From an uncultured Pelagibacteraceae bacterium (GTDB taxonomy: Bacteria > Pseudomonadota > Alphaproteobacteria > Pelagibacterales > Pelagibacteraceae), in contig CACDOF010000009.1 of assembly GCA_902554315.1 (NCBI GenBank), forward strand, positions 1 to 34,909: a stretch of 34,909 nt of DNA, in the 5' to 3' direction. Of the stretch, positions 1 to 8,098 are shown piece after piece. The stretch's first letter is position 1; each line of letters opens with the position of its first letter. The notes under the pieces are model-generated. The model searched no databases. It saw only the letters and a list, made by a program, of their open reading frames with translations, and was not told the origin of the DNA. The position numbers and the translations under genes are program-made.

Positions 1-11
1 TAAGAGATACT

Positions 12-698
12 ATGAAGTGGAATAATAAATTTAATTATCCAAAATCATCAAGATCTATTGAAAATGGAATGAGAAAATATTTATTTGGTGAAGAAAAATT
101 GCCAAGCGTAACTTCTATATTGAGTGCTACAAAATCTGAAGAAGATAAAGCATCTTTGGAGCTTTGGAAGGAGAGAGTAGGACATAAAGAAGCAAATAGA
201 ATTAAATCTGAAGCAAGTAGCAGGGGTACATCTATGCACTCATATATTGAAGATTATCTAAGAGGCAGAATCAATGAAAGTTTTTTTGAAAGCAATGAAC
301 AATATAAAAATATGGCTAAAGAAATTATTGAAAAAGGTTTAAAGGGTAAACTCGAAGAGATATATGGTATTGAAGAAACTTTATACTACCCAAATAAATA
401 TGCTGGTACTGCAGATTTAATTGCTCAATACAAAGGTAAAATTTGTATAATTGATTTTAAACAGAGCAATAAACCTAAAAAGGTTGATTTTATTCAAGAC
501 TATCTACTCCAACTGGGTGCATATACTTTGGCACATGATATTGTTTATGAAACAAAAATGAACGCAGGCATAATTCTACTTTGTACAAAAGATATATTAT
601 TTCAAGAATTTGAAATTGAAGGAGCTGAATTAGCAATGTATCAAAACTTATTTTTAGGTAGATTAAAAAAATTTAATGAAATTAATAATTTAGCTTGA
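12..698 (+). CDS. Phage-type PD-(D/E)XK exonuclease-like protein
   Basis: This 228-residue protein looks like a single-domain nuclease of the PD-(D/E)XK superfamily, the kind often annotated as an exonuclease in phages. The fold signature is visible: a His in RGTSMH (H76), an acidic helix, then GTADL (D135), a strand ending IIDFK (D148, K150), and a following QLGAY motif (Q167-Y171) typical of RecB-like and phage exonucleases. No signal peptide or membrane segment is seen, so it should be cytosolic. Its target is probably DNA ends, but specificity cannot be read from the sequence. It sits 122 nt upstream of an exonuclease I-like gene on the same strand. No other phage gene is present nearby, so it may be a domesticated viral gene. 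The superfamily call is fairly safe; the exact role is unknown. Confidence 0.7.
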   Translation: MKWNNKFNYPKSSRSIENGMRKYLFGEEKLPSVTSILSATKSEEDKASLELWKERVGHKEANRIKSEASSRGTSMHSYIEDYLRGRINESFFESNEQYKNMAKEIIEKGLKGKLEEIYGIEETLYYPNKYAGTADLIAQYKGKICIIDFKQSNKPKKVDFIQDYLLQLGAYTLAHDIVYETKMNAGIILLCTKDILFQEFEIEGAELAMYQNLFLGRLKKFNEINNLA

Positions 699-820
699 CT
701 TTATTTCATCAGTTCATAAAAGAGAAAATACTAACCAGCTACTTGTTTAGATGCTTAAGTTTAGCCTTAAAAACTATCCAAAACATCATAAAACCTAGCT
801 TTTTATAAAGTGATTTAATT

Positions 821-2254
821 ATGAATTTAGCTATATGGGATATTGAAAGTTCTGGAGCCTCAACAGATTGGTCTTCAATAATTGAAATAGGTGGAGTTTT
901 GGTTGATCAAAATTTTAAAGAAATAGATCGCTTTAATTTAAGATGTAGTTTACCTGACGGTGAAATTTTTCAGGCTATGGCCTTAATAGTAAATCGTACT
1001 TCTATTAAACAACTTACTAAAACTAATTTAAGTCATTACCAAATGCTTGGAGAGGTAGAAAAAATATTTAAAAAATGGAGCCCAGCAATATTTTTGGGTT
1101 GGAGCTCAATAGGTTTTGATGAAGAACTTATTAGAAAAGAATTTTTTAAAGGTCTAAGATATCCTTATATTTCAAGCGCAGCCCCTAACAAGCGTCATGA
1201 TGGAATTAATATTGCAAGAGCGGCATATGCAGTAGACTCTTCAATTTTACAAACAGAAATAAATGAAAAAAATAATGTTGTATTTAAATTGGAGTCACTT
1301 GCAAGAATGCAAGGATTAGATACAAGTGATGCTCACTCAGCAATAGCCGATGCTGAGTTGACAACAAAAATTTTAAGTATTGTTAAAAAAAAACAAAAAA
1401 ATACTTGGGAGTCTTTTTTAAAAACTGCGAATAAATCTGATACAGAAACAATTATAAAAAAGGGAGAAATAATAACACTTAACGAATATTATTATGGCAA
1501 ATCTAGACTTCATCTAGTTGTACCATTACATCCCAAATACTGCGTTCATCCTATTTACAATGGATGGTATTATTCTGTAGATCTAAGAACCGACGTTGAA
1601 TCTTTACTAAACCTTTCAATTAATGAATTAAAGAATGAAATGAAAAAATCTCCAAAGTTTTTGAGAACTATAAGAGCTAATAAAGCTCCGATAATTATTG
1701 GATCAGAATTTGGAATGAAAGTAGAACCTTACAATAACATGGATTTAAATTTATTAAAAAATAGAGCAAATCTAGTTCAGAAAGATGAAAAATTTTCTCA
1801 AAATATTCTTACAGCTTTAAGAGAAGTAGCAGAAGAAAAGGAACAGTCAAAATCGCAGGAGGATATTTATGCTGAAGAAAGTATTTATACTAAATTTACT
1901 TCAAATAAAGATACTGCACTTTTTCCTGCTTGGCATGCCGCATCGTGGAAAGATAAATTAAATTTGTTAGATAAATTTGATGATGAAAGACTTGTGGGTT
2001 TTGGAAAAAAAATAATTTATCAGGAAGCGCCTGAAACTTTACCTGCGGATATGTTTAAAAAAATTAAAAGAGAAATTGCAAAAAGACTATTAAGTGAAAG
2101 AAAAGAAAGATGGTGGACGATTCCTACTTTATTTACAGAAATTGATACTTTGAGAGAAAAATATACAAATGAAAATGATAATGAAAAGCTAAAACTTCTA
2201 GATGAATTCAATGATTATGCAATGGTTATTCAGAAAAAGTACGAAAATGCTTAA
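821..2254 (+). CDS. sbcB: Exonuclease I-like DEDDh 3'-5' exodeoxyribonuclease
   Basis: This 477-residue protein matches the exonuclease I layout: an N-terminal DEDDh exonuclease domain (about 1-190) followed by a long ExoI-type C-terminal region. Catalytic acidic residues are visible as WDIES (D7, E9), GFDEE (D100) and HSAIADAE (H172, D177). Family members degrade single-stranded DNA 3'-5' and act in recombination and mismatch repair. The length is close to that of E. coli ExoI (475). The start follows a 122-nt spacer that holds nothing I can identify with confidence. The C-terminal SH3-like/helical part is more divergent than the nuclease domain, so substrate preference could differ from E. 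coli ExoI. The neighbouring PD-(D/E)XK nuclease may act on the same DNA ends. Confidence 0.85.
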   Translation: MNLAIWDIESSGASTDWSSIIEIGGVLVDQNFKEIDRFNLRCSLPDGEIFQAMALIVNRTSIKQLTKTNLSHYQMLGEVEKIFKKWSPAIFLGWSSIGFDEELIRKEFFKGLRYPYISSAAPNKRHDGINIARAAYAVDSSILQTEINEKNNVVFKLESLARMQGLDTSDAHSAIADAELTTKILSIVKKKQKNTWESFLKTANKSDTETIIKKGEIITLNEYYYGKSRLHLVVPLHPKYCVHPIYNGWYYSVDLRTDVESLLNLSINELKNEMKKSPKFLRTIRANKAPIIIGSEFGMKVEPYNNMDLNLLKNRANLVQKDEKFSQNILTALREVAEEKEQSKSQEDIYAEESIYTKFTSNKDTALFPAWHAASWKDKLNLLDKFDDERLVGFGKKIIYQEAPETLPADMFKKIKREIAKRLLSERKERWWTIPTLFTEIDTLREKYTNENDNEKLKLLDEFNDYAMVIQKKYENA

Positions 2255-2286
2255 TGTTAATAAATTTAAAATGCTTTTTTTACCAG

Positions 2287-2314
2287 TTGATTTAAAATAA
2301 TAACTTTATATAAA
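2287..2314 (+). promoter_or_regulatory. Candidate trxA promoter
   Basis: TTGATT (2287-2292) is followed 16 nt later by TATAAA (2309-2314), a plausible sigma70-type pair in the 66-nt gap before trxA. The -10 box ends only 6 nt before the ATG at 2321, which would make the transcript leaderless or nearly so. AT-rich DNA gives such matches easily, so this is a candidate only. Confidence 0.4.
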
Positions 2315-2320
2315 AATCTA

Positions 2321-2641
2321 ATGGCAACTTTAAAAGTAACAGACGAAAACTTTGACACGGAAGTTATAAAGTCTTCAAAACCAATAGTAGTTGATTTCTG
2401 GGCAGAATGGTGTGGTCCTTGTAAAATGGTTGGACCTATTTTAGAAGAAATTTCTGATGAAATGTCAAATGATGTTTCAATTGCAAAACATAATATTGAT
2501 GAAGAGCCTAATACACCAACTAAATACGGAGTTAGAGGCATACCAACTATGTTATTATTTAAAGACGGAGAATTAAAGTCTACCAAAGTTGGCGCAACAC
2601 CTAAGTCTGATATTGTTTCTTGGATAAAAGAAAATATTTAA
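2321..2641 (+). CDS. trxA: Thioredoxin
   Basis: This 106-residue protein is a full-length thioredoxin, the cytosolic dithiol reductant that serves ribonucleotide reductase, methionine sulfoxide reductase and other enzymes. The active site WCGPCK is at residues 30-35 and the cis-proline loop GIPT lies near residue 75. The length matches the bacterial family (about 105-110), with no extra domain or signal peptide. Its stop codon overlaps the end of the convergent folC gene by 4 nt, so no room remains for a terminator between them. It may be expressed from its own promoter just upstream. Identification is secure. Confidence 0.96.
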   Translation: MATLKVTDENFDTEVIKSSKPIVVDFWAEWCGPCKMVGPILEEISDEMSNDVSIAKHNIDEEPNTPTKYGVRGIPTMLLFKDGELKSTKVGATPKSDIVSWIKENI

Positions 2642-3903
2642 TTTAAATTTAATACCTCTCCAGCAAGATATAAAGAACCTGTAATTAAAATAATATCATT
2701 TTCAGATATTGGACAAGAGGTAATAGCTTCAATAATTGAATTTTTAAATTTTATATTTTGAAATTTGCTCAATTTTTTTTTTAGATCTTTGCCCTTTATT
2801 GCATTTGGTTGGTTTGGAATATCAATTGTAGTTAATGAAGAAATATTTTTAAAATAACTTATGTATTTTTCATGATCTTTATTTGCCATCATTCCTAAAA
2901 TTATATGTTTTTTACAATTTAAATTTTTTAAGTATTCGTTTAAAACTTTTGCACCCAATGGATTGTGAGAACCATCAATGTATATTTTATTATTTTTACA
3001 TAAATCTTTTAATTTACCTTTTTTGATTTCTTGAAGTCTAGCAATACTTTGAATTTCAGTTATACCTTTTTTTATATTTTCATCATTTACTTCTAAATTA
3101 AGGCTTCTGATTGTAGCGATAGCTGTTGATATATTTTCAATTTGAAAACTACCCAATACATTTGGTTGAGGTAATTTTAAACTTCCAAATTGATCTTCAT
3201 AATATATGAAATCATTTTCATTAAATGAGTAGCTATAATTTTCGTTAAATATTATTTTATTTGATTTATTGTTATAGATATTTTTTTTTATTAAATTTAG
3301 AGTTTCTTTTGAACTTTGTCTTGCAACAATTATATTTGAATTGCATAATTTTGATGTTTTCTCAAAAATTATTTTTTCTAATGTTTGCTCATTTTTAGGA
3401 AGCCAGTCTAAATGATCTAACCCAATAGACGTAATTATACTCGCTAAGTTTTTATTTATAATATTTGTTGCATCAAAACGGTGAAATAATCCACTTTCAA
3501 TTATATTGATATTATCTCTAAATTTTTTAGCCCAGCAAAAGTATGCTGCAGTTAATATTTCAAAATAAGTTATTGCTTCTCCATTATTTATTTTTTCAAC
3601 ATGAATAAGTAATTTTGCAAGATCATCATCAGATATTTCTTCGTTATCGTATATAAATCTTTCATTAATTTTTTGAATGTGTGGACTAGTGTATACGTTG
3701 CATTTAATATTAGCTTCCTTGAGTATTGCCCTTAATGCTTGAATAGTTGAATATTTTCCGTTGGTTCCTACTACTGTAATACACTTAATGAAATTTTGTG
3801 GATTTCCTAATTTGTTGCAAAGATTTTGAACCCTATTTAAACTTAAATCTATTTCTTTAGGATGCAGTTTTTGTAAGCGGCTCAATATTTTCTGAAGTTT
3901 CAT
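2638..3903 (-). CDS. folC: Folylpolyglutamate synthase / dihydrofolate synthase
   Basis: This 421-residue Mur-ligase-family enzyme adds glutamate to dihydropteroate and folates using ATP. The ATP-binding loop is VVGTNGKYST (about 44-53). Families usually have Gly after the lysine, so Tyr here is a deviation. The C-terminal ligase domain carries DGSHNP (usually DGAHNP). The start is supported by the N-terminal pattern RLQKLHPKEIDLSLNRV, which is typical of alphaproteobacterial FolC. This start places the first 47 nt inside the end of accD in another frame. It is the last gene of the long minus-strand unit and follows accD, a common alphaproteobacterial order. Identification is secure; whether it has both activities is inferred from the family. 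Confidence 0.93.
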   Translation of the reverse strand: MKLQKILSRLQKLHPKEIDLSLNRVQNLCNKLGNPQNFIKCITVVGTNGKYSTIQALRAILKEANIKCNVYTSPHIQKINERFIYDNEEISDDDLAKLLIHVEKINNGEAITYFEILTAAYFCWAKKFRDNINIIESGLFHRFDATNIINKNLASIITSIGLDHLDWLPKNEQTLEKIIFEKTSKLCNSNIIVARQSSKETLNLIKKNIYNNKSNKIIFNENYSYSFNENDFIYYEDQFGSLKLPQPNVLGSFQIENISTAIATIRSLNLEVNDENIKKGITEIQSIARLQEIKKGKLKDLCKNNKIYIDGSHNPLGAKVLNEYLKNLNCKKHIILGMMANKDHEKYISYFKNISSLTTIDIPNQPNAIKGKDLKKKLSKFQNIKFKNSIIEAITSCPISENDIILITGSLYLAGEVLNLN

Positions 3904-4789
3904 TTAGATTATCTGAATTTACCTCAGAATTTTTCTTAAGCAATATTGATAAAAGGGCAACTATTTCTTTTTGGATATCTTTTCTTTGAACAACTCTGTC
4001 AACAAAACCGTGTTTTTCAACAAATTCTGCAGTTTGAAAATCTGGACTAAGCTCTTCTTTCACAGTTGCTTGAATTACTCTTTTTCCTGCAAAAGCTATT
4101 AAACATCCTGGCTCTGCAAAATGAACATCTCCAAGCATAGCAAATGAAGCGGTTATACCTCCGGCAGTTGGATCAGTAAAACAAACTATATATGGTAAAT
4201 TATTTTTTTTTAGTTCATTAATTGCGAGAGTAGTTCTAGTCATATTTGCTAATGCAATTGGAGACTCAAACATTCTTTGACCGCCACCACAAGGAAAAAA
4301 TACATAAGGTGTTTGATTGTCAATTGCATGTTGCACTCCATAAATTATTGCCTCACCTTCAGCCGCTCCGACAGACCCACCTATAAAATCAAAATTAATT
4401 GCACCTGCTGTAACATCAATTCCATTAATTTTTCCTTTAGCTATCATTACTGCACAATTCTGATCAGTTTTTTTTCGAGCAGTTTTTAATCTTTCTTTAT
4501 ATGATTTTGTATCAACCCAATTTAATGGATCTTCTGTTGGAACTGGAGATTCTAATATTTGATAAGAGTTTTTTCCAAAAAAAATATCAAACCTTTGTCT
4601 ACAACTAATTCTATGATGTTTTCCACAAGAATTACATACCCATAAATTTTCTTCTAATTCTTTTTTTAAGATTGGTCCTTTACAACAACTCGTCCACTCA
4701 GAATTTTCAATTTCTTCTTTTGAGGGTCTTTTTTTTAAAACTCTCTTGATCCTTTCACCAAATTTAATTGCTTTAGTTAACCAATTCAT
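3857..4789 (-). CDS. accD: Acetyl-CoA carboxylase carboxyltransferase subunit beta
   Basis: This 310-residue protein is the beta half of the carboxyltransferase that makes malonyl-CoA, the first committed step of fatty acid synthesis; its alpha partner accA lies 23 kb away in this window. The crotonase-fold core shows the GGSVGAAEGEA and CGGGQRM segments typical of AccD. The N-terminal zinc ribbon is odd. The second knuckle VCNSCG (C52, C55) is normal, but the first is SCCKG (C35, C36) instead of CxxC. The last 15 or so codons overlap folC. It starts 4 nt inside the end of trpA (ATGA-type overlap), the common trpFBA-accD-folC arrangement. Identification is secure. Confidence 0.95.
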   Translation of the reverse strand: MNWLTKAIKFGERIKRVLKKRPSKEEIENSEWTSCCKGPILKKELEENLWVCNSCGKHHRISCRQRFDIFFGKNSYQILESPVPTEDPLNWVDTKSYKERLKTARKKTDQNCAVMIAKGKINGIDVTAGAINFDFIGGSVGAAEGEAIIYGVQHAIDNQTPYVFFPCGGGQRMFESPIALANMTRTTLAINELKKNNLPYIVCFTDPTAGGITASFAMLGDVHFAEPGCLIAFAGKRVIQATVKEELSPDFQTAEFVEKHGFVDRVVQRKDIQKEIVALLSILLKKNSEVNSDNLNETSENIEPLTKTAS

Positions 4790-5586
4790 AAAATTTTATT
4801 TTTTAATTTAGTTACCATCTTACTTACATTTATGACAGGATTTTGTCTATTTTTTAAACTTCTTGTAATTTCTTTACAAATTGCACTTCCCACAACTAAT
4901 CCGTCAGCTTTTTTAAGTTTATCAATTGTTTTTTCAGTAATACCAAATCCTATAACGCAATTTTTCTTAGGACTAATTTTTTTTATTTCATTATAATTAA
5001 AAAGAATTTTTTTCGGAGAAACTTTTAACTTCCCCCCAGTTGTTGAAAGCATACTTATATAATAAATCATATTATGAGAGTCTTTTATAATTTTTTTGAG
5101 TCTTGCCTTCGAGGTTGTAGGTGATAGCAATTGTATAAAACTAATTGAATTTTTTTTACATTTTTTTGCAAAATTTTTATTTTCAGGCCATGGAAGGTCA
5201 ACTACAATTAATCCATCTACTTTTGATTTTTTACAGTCATTTAAAAATTTATTTTCTCCATATTGATATATCATGTTGTAATAGCCCATTAAAATTAATG
5301 GTTTAGAATATTTATTTTTTTTAAATTTTTTTACTATTTGGAATATATCTCTGATTTTTATTCCATTCTTTATTGCACGATATGCACTTGTTTGTATTTG
5401 ACCTCCATCAGCTATTGGAGTGTTATGGGGAAAGCCTAATTCACAAATATCTACATTTTTTGAAATTGAATTTAAAATTTCCAAAGATTTTTTTTTTGTA
5501 CTATCGCCTGCAACTGTGTATGTCAGTAAGGCAGGTCTATTTTCTTTTTTTGCTTTTTTAAAAGCTTCGCTAATAGAATTAAACAT
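4786..5586 (-). CDS. trpA: Tryptophan synthase alpha subunit
   Basis: This 266-residue TIM-barrel protein should cleave indole-3-glycerol phosphate to indole and glyceraldehyde-3-phosphate and pass indole to TrpB. Catalytic residues E49 and D60 are present at their E. coli positions, as is a loop-6 TTG that supplies the Thr183 equivalent. Loop 2 is unusual: the family-wide PFSDPxADG reads PHNTPIADG (residues 53-61), so Asp56, which contacts TrpB in the closed enzyme, is Thr. It overlaps trpB by 8 nt and accD by 4 nt. The length is normal. The family is clear; how it communicates with the equally unusual TrpB is open. Confidence 0.93.
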   Translation of the reverse strand: MFNSISEAFKKAKKENRPALLTYTVAGDSTKKKSLEILNSISKNVDICELGFPHNTPIADGGQIQTSAYRAIKNGIKIRDIFQIVKKFKKNKYSKPLILMGYYNMIYQYGENKFLNDCKKSKVDGLIVVDLPWPENKNFAKKCKKNSISFIQLLSPTTSKARLKKIIKDSHNMIYYISMLSTTGGKLKVSPKKILFNYNEIKKISPKKNCVIGFGITEKTIDKLKKADGLVVGSAICKEITRSLKNRQNPVINVSKMVTKLKNKIL

Positions 5587-6811
5587 AATTTTTTATTCTT
5601 TTTTTTAAAATATCCCTATCTTTTTTTGCATCTCCACATGAATTAACAATTATTATTTCATCTTTATTCAAATTTTGTGCAATTTTAATTGCTTCTGCAA
5701 AAGCATGGCTAGGCTCCAGACTTGGATTTAACTTTTCATATTTAGTAACTAGCTTGTAAGCACTTAGAGCCTCTTCGTCAGTTGCATAAGTGTATTTTGC
5801 TCTTTTTGTATCTTTTAGAAAGCAATGAATTGGGCTTACTCCTGGATAGTCTAAACCTGCACTTATAGATTCAGTTTCATTTATTTGACCATCATTGTTC
5901 TGACAAACATAAGAGGCAGCTCCATGTAGAATTCCTAATTTTGCACCTCTGCTTAATGGTGCAGCATGCAATTTGGAATGTTTTGGACCTCCAGCTTCAA
6001 CACCAATAAATTCTATTTGTGATTTTGGAAAGTCAACAAATTCACTCCAAAAGCCATAAGCGGAACTTCCTCCTCCTACACAATTAATTAATTTTATTTT
6101 TTTTGGTATCTTTCCAAATTCTTCTTTTATCTGAACTTTAAGCTCTTTTGAGATTTGACTCGTACTCCATCCGCATACTTTTACAAATATATTTGGCCCA
6201 ACGGTTGACCCAACACACATATGAGTCGTGTCACAATTTGAGACCCAATATCTCATGCATTCACTCACAGCATCAACTAAAGTTTGACTTCCTGTATATA
6301 CAGGAACTATTTCGGCACCATTTTTTCTCATTGCATCACAATTAGGTTTTTGTCTTTTAATATCTTTTGCACCCATAAATATTTTACACTTAAGACCAAA
6401 TTTTTTAGCCGCCATACTTAACATTTTTCCAGCGTAACCTGCACCAGTGTCTCCAACGATATATTTTTTTCCCATACTTTTACAAATTAAAGCATGAACA
6501 GTTGCATTGTAAATTTTATGAGCTCCACCATTAGCTTCAGAAACAACTTTAGCCCAAATTTGTGCACCTCCCAAATGTTTAGATAAATTTTCCAATTTTA
6601 CAAAAGGGGTTGGAGAACCTATATAATTCTTAAAATAATAGTCTTTTTTTTTTAAAAAACTTTTATTATTTCTTAGTTTAGAAAACTTTTTTGTAAGATC
6701 GTCTACTGGTTTTTTAAGAGTTTCTGGTATATAGCTGCCACCGAATTTTCCACCCCAAAAACCGAGTTTATCGTGTTGGTCAATTAAAGGTATTCTTTTT
6801 TTAATTTTCAT
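5579..6811 (-). CDS. trpB: Divergent tryptophan synthase beta subunit
   Basis: This 410-residue fold-type II PLP enzyme should condense indole with serine. The PLP lysine motif GGAHK (K99), GAKDIKRQ, GGGSSA, ISAGLDYPGV and LEPSHA place it in TrpB at normal length. Counting from K99 (Salmonella K87), catalytic Glu109 is D121, Gln114-His115 are Y126-A127, and Lys167 is V179. The invariant REDL segment before the PLP lysine is replaced by VVSE (89-92), and the C-terminal SGRGDKD reads CGDAKKD (392-398), so the PLP-nitrogen ligand Ser377 would be Cys. It sits between trpF and trpA with 11- and 8-nt overlaps. It is probably functional since no frame break is seen, but it is a strongly diverged TrpB. 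Confidence 0.88.
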   Translation of the reverse strand: MKIKKRIPLIDQHDKLGFWGGKFGGSYIPETLKKPVDDLTKKFSKLRNNKSFLKKKDYYFKNYIGSPTPFVKLENLSKHLGGAQIWAKVVSEANGGAHKIYNATVHALICKSMGKKYIVGDTGAGYAGKMLSMAAKKFGLKCKIFMGAKDIKRQKPNCDAMRKNGAEIVPVYTGSQTLVDAVSECMRYWVSNCDTTHMCVGSTVGPNIFVKVCGWSTSQISKELKVQIKEEFGKIPKKIKLINCVGGGSSAYGFWSEFVDFPKSQIEFIGVEAGGPKHSKLHAAPLSRGAKLGILHGAASYVCQNNDGQINETESISAGLDYPGVSPIHCFLKDTKRAKYTYATDEEALSAYKLVTKYEKLNPSLEPSHAFAEAIKIAQNLNKDEIIIVNSCGDAKKDRDILKKRIKNYV

Positions 6812-7424
6812 TTTTAACTTTACTTACATTTTTTAAAAAAATATTTATTTTTGAAATATCTTTTTTTCCTGAGGTTTCTAAACTTCCAGATATATCAATA
6901 ATATCTGTTATTTTAGAATATTTATCAAGATCATCATTATACTGGATATTGCCCGCAAGCATTTTATTTATAGATTTTGGAACATGGGATAAAAGAGCAT
7001 GGTTAAAATTAGCTGATTTTTCATAACCTTTACTATCGAATAATATTATATCTGAAATTTTTGCATATTCTTTGTATCTATCAACATCTTTTTTATTTTC
7101 GATTGTTAAAGCTGAAATAATTTTTCTATTATATTTTTTTTTTATTATTTTTGTTTTTTCAGGACTAACATCATAAAGCTGATAATAATCAAAATTTAAA
7201 TTCTTTATTTTATTTAAAATATTTTTATTTGGATTTACTAAAACAGAGACAAATTTAACCTCTTTTTTTTCTACATTAATTAATTTTTTTAAATTCTCAT
7301 GTTCCACATATCTTTTTGATTTTAAATAATTAGTTATAAAGCCTACAAATTTTGGTGAATACTTGTGATTAATAATATAATTTAAAGTAACTGAATCTTT
7401 AACTCCACAAATTTTTGATTCCAT
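6801..7424 (-). CDS. trpF: Phosphoribosylanthranilate isomerase
   Basis: This 207-residue TIM barrel catalyses the Amadori rearrangement before indole-glycerol phosphate synthase in tryptophan synthesis. The start KICG carries the catalytic cysteine (C6), and ILFDS carries the catalytic aspartate (D130). Several conserved loops are altered: the usual QLHG is QLYD (82-85), the phosphate-binding GGTG after D130 reads KGYEKS, and LAGGL is LAGNI. The end keeps IDISGSLETSGKKD, recognisable as the VDVSSGVE..KD motif. Context immediately upstream of trpB and downstream of pyrF (1-nt overlap) is the expected alphaproteobacterial order. The family call rests on both motifs and context. Confidence 0.87.
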   Translation of the reverse strand: MESKICGVKDSVTLNYIINHKYSPKFVGFITNYLKSKRYVEHENLKKLINVEKKEVKFVSVLVNPNKNILNKIKNLNFDYYQLYDVSPEKTKIIKKKYNRKIISALTIENKKDVDRYKEYAKISDIILFDSKGYEKSANFNHALLSHVPKSINKMLAGNIQYNDDLDKYSKITDIIDISGSLETSGKKDISKINIFLKNVSKVKNEN

Positions 7425-8098
7425 TATTTGTAAAGATGTTTTATTAAATTTTGAATATTTTTCTTAATATCACCTTTAGTAATTGATCTACCAATTACAA
7501 TCCAATCACTTCCATTTTTAAATGCATTTTTAGGAGTCATTATTCTTTTTTGGTCATTTTTTTTTGAATTCAATCTTATTCCAGGAGTAATGACTTCTTT
7601 TTTGAAAAATTTTTTTACTTTTTTTACTTCGTAAGGACTACAAACTATTGCATCAATGTTAGCTTTTGATGCTAACTTTGCTTGATGAACAACTAGTTTA
7701 TCTATATTTTTATCATATCCAATTTCTTTTAAGTTTTGATTATTTAATGATGTTAAAGTAGTTACTCCAATTAACTTTGTTTTTCCTGAAACTCTTTTTG
7801 CAGCTTTAAGAGCTTCCAAGCCGGCACTTATATGTATAGTTAAATAATTTACATGCAAATCTTTTATTGCTTTTACAGCAGATGCGCAGGTATTCGGAAT
7901 ATCGTGTAACTTTAGATCCGCAAAAATTAATTTATTTTTTAATTTTGATATATAATTTCTTCCATATTTTGAATTTAAAAATTCTAAACCAAACTTATAT
8001 CCTATTTTAATTTTTGAAATTTTTGTTTTCTTAATAATATTTTTTATTTTGGATATACTGGAATTGTCGCAAGCAATAAATACTTTAAACTTTTTCAT
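7424..8098 (-). CDS. pyrF: Orotidine 5'-phosphate decarboxylase
   Basis: This 224-residue TIM-barrel enzyme converts OMP to UMP, the last step of de novo UMP synthesis. The catalytic array DLKLHDIPNT (D61, K63, D66) is complete, the first-strand Asp is in IACDNS (D11), and the phosphate-binding segments TPGIR and IVIGRSI are near the C-terminus. The length is typical for the bacterial short form. It overlaps ihfB by 14 nt and shares a single base with trpF (TAATG), which suggests translational coupling. Placing pyrF next to trpF is frequent in alphaproteobacteria. Identification is secure. Confidence 0.95.
   Translation of the reverse strand: MKKFKVFIACDNSSISKIKNIIKKTKISKIKIGYKFGLEFLNSKYGRNYISKLKNKLIFADLKLHDIPNTCASAVKAIKDLHVNYLTIHISAGLEALKAAKRVSGKTKLIGVTTLTSLNNQNLKEIGYDKNIDKLVVHQAKLASKANIDAIVCSPYEVKKVKKFFKKEVITPGIRLNSKKNDQKRIMTPKNAFKNGSDWIVIGRSITKGDIKKNIQNLIKHLYK

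Noticed and set aside
695..720. TTGACT with CATAAA as a promoter for the ExoI-like gene
   Set aside because: The spacer is only 14 nt and the putative -10 is 100 nt from the gene; TATAAA at 804-809 lacks a -35.
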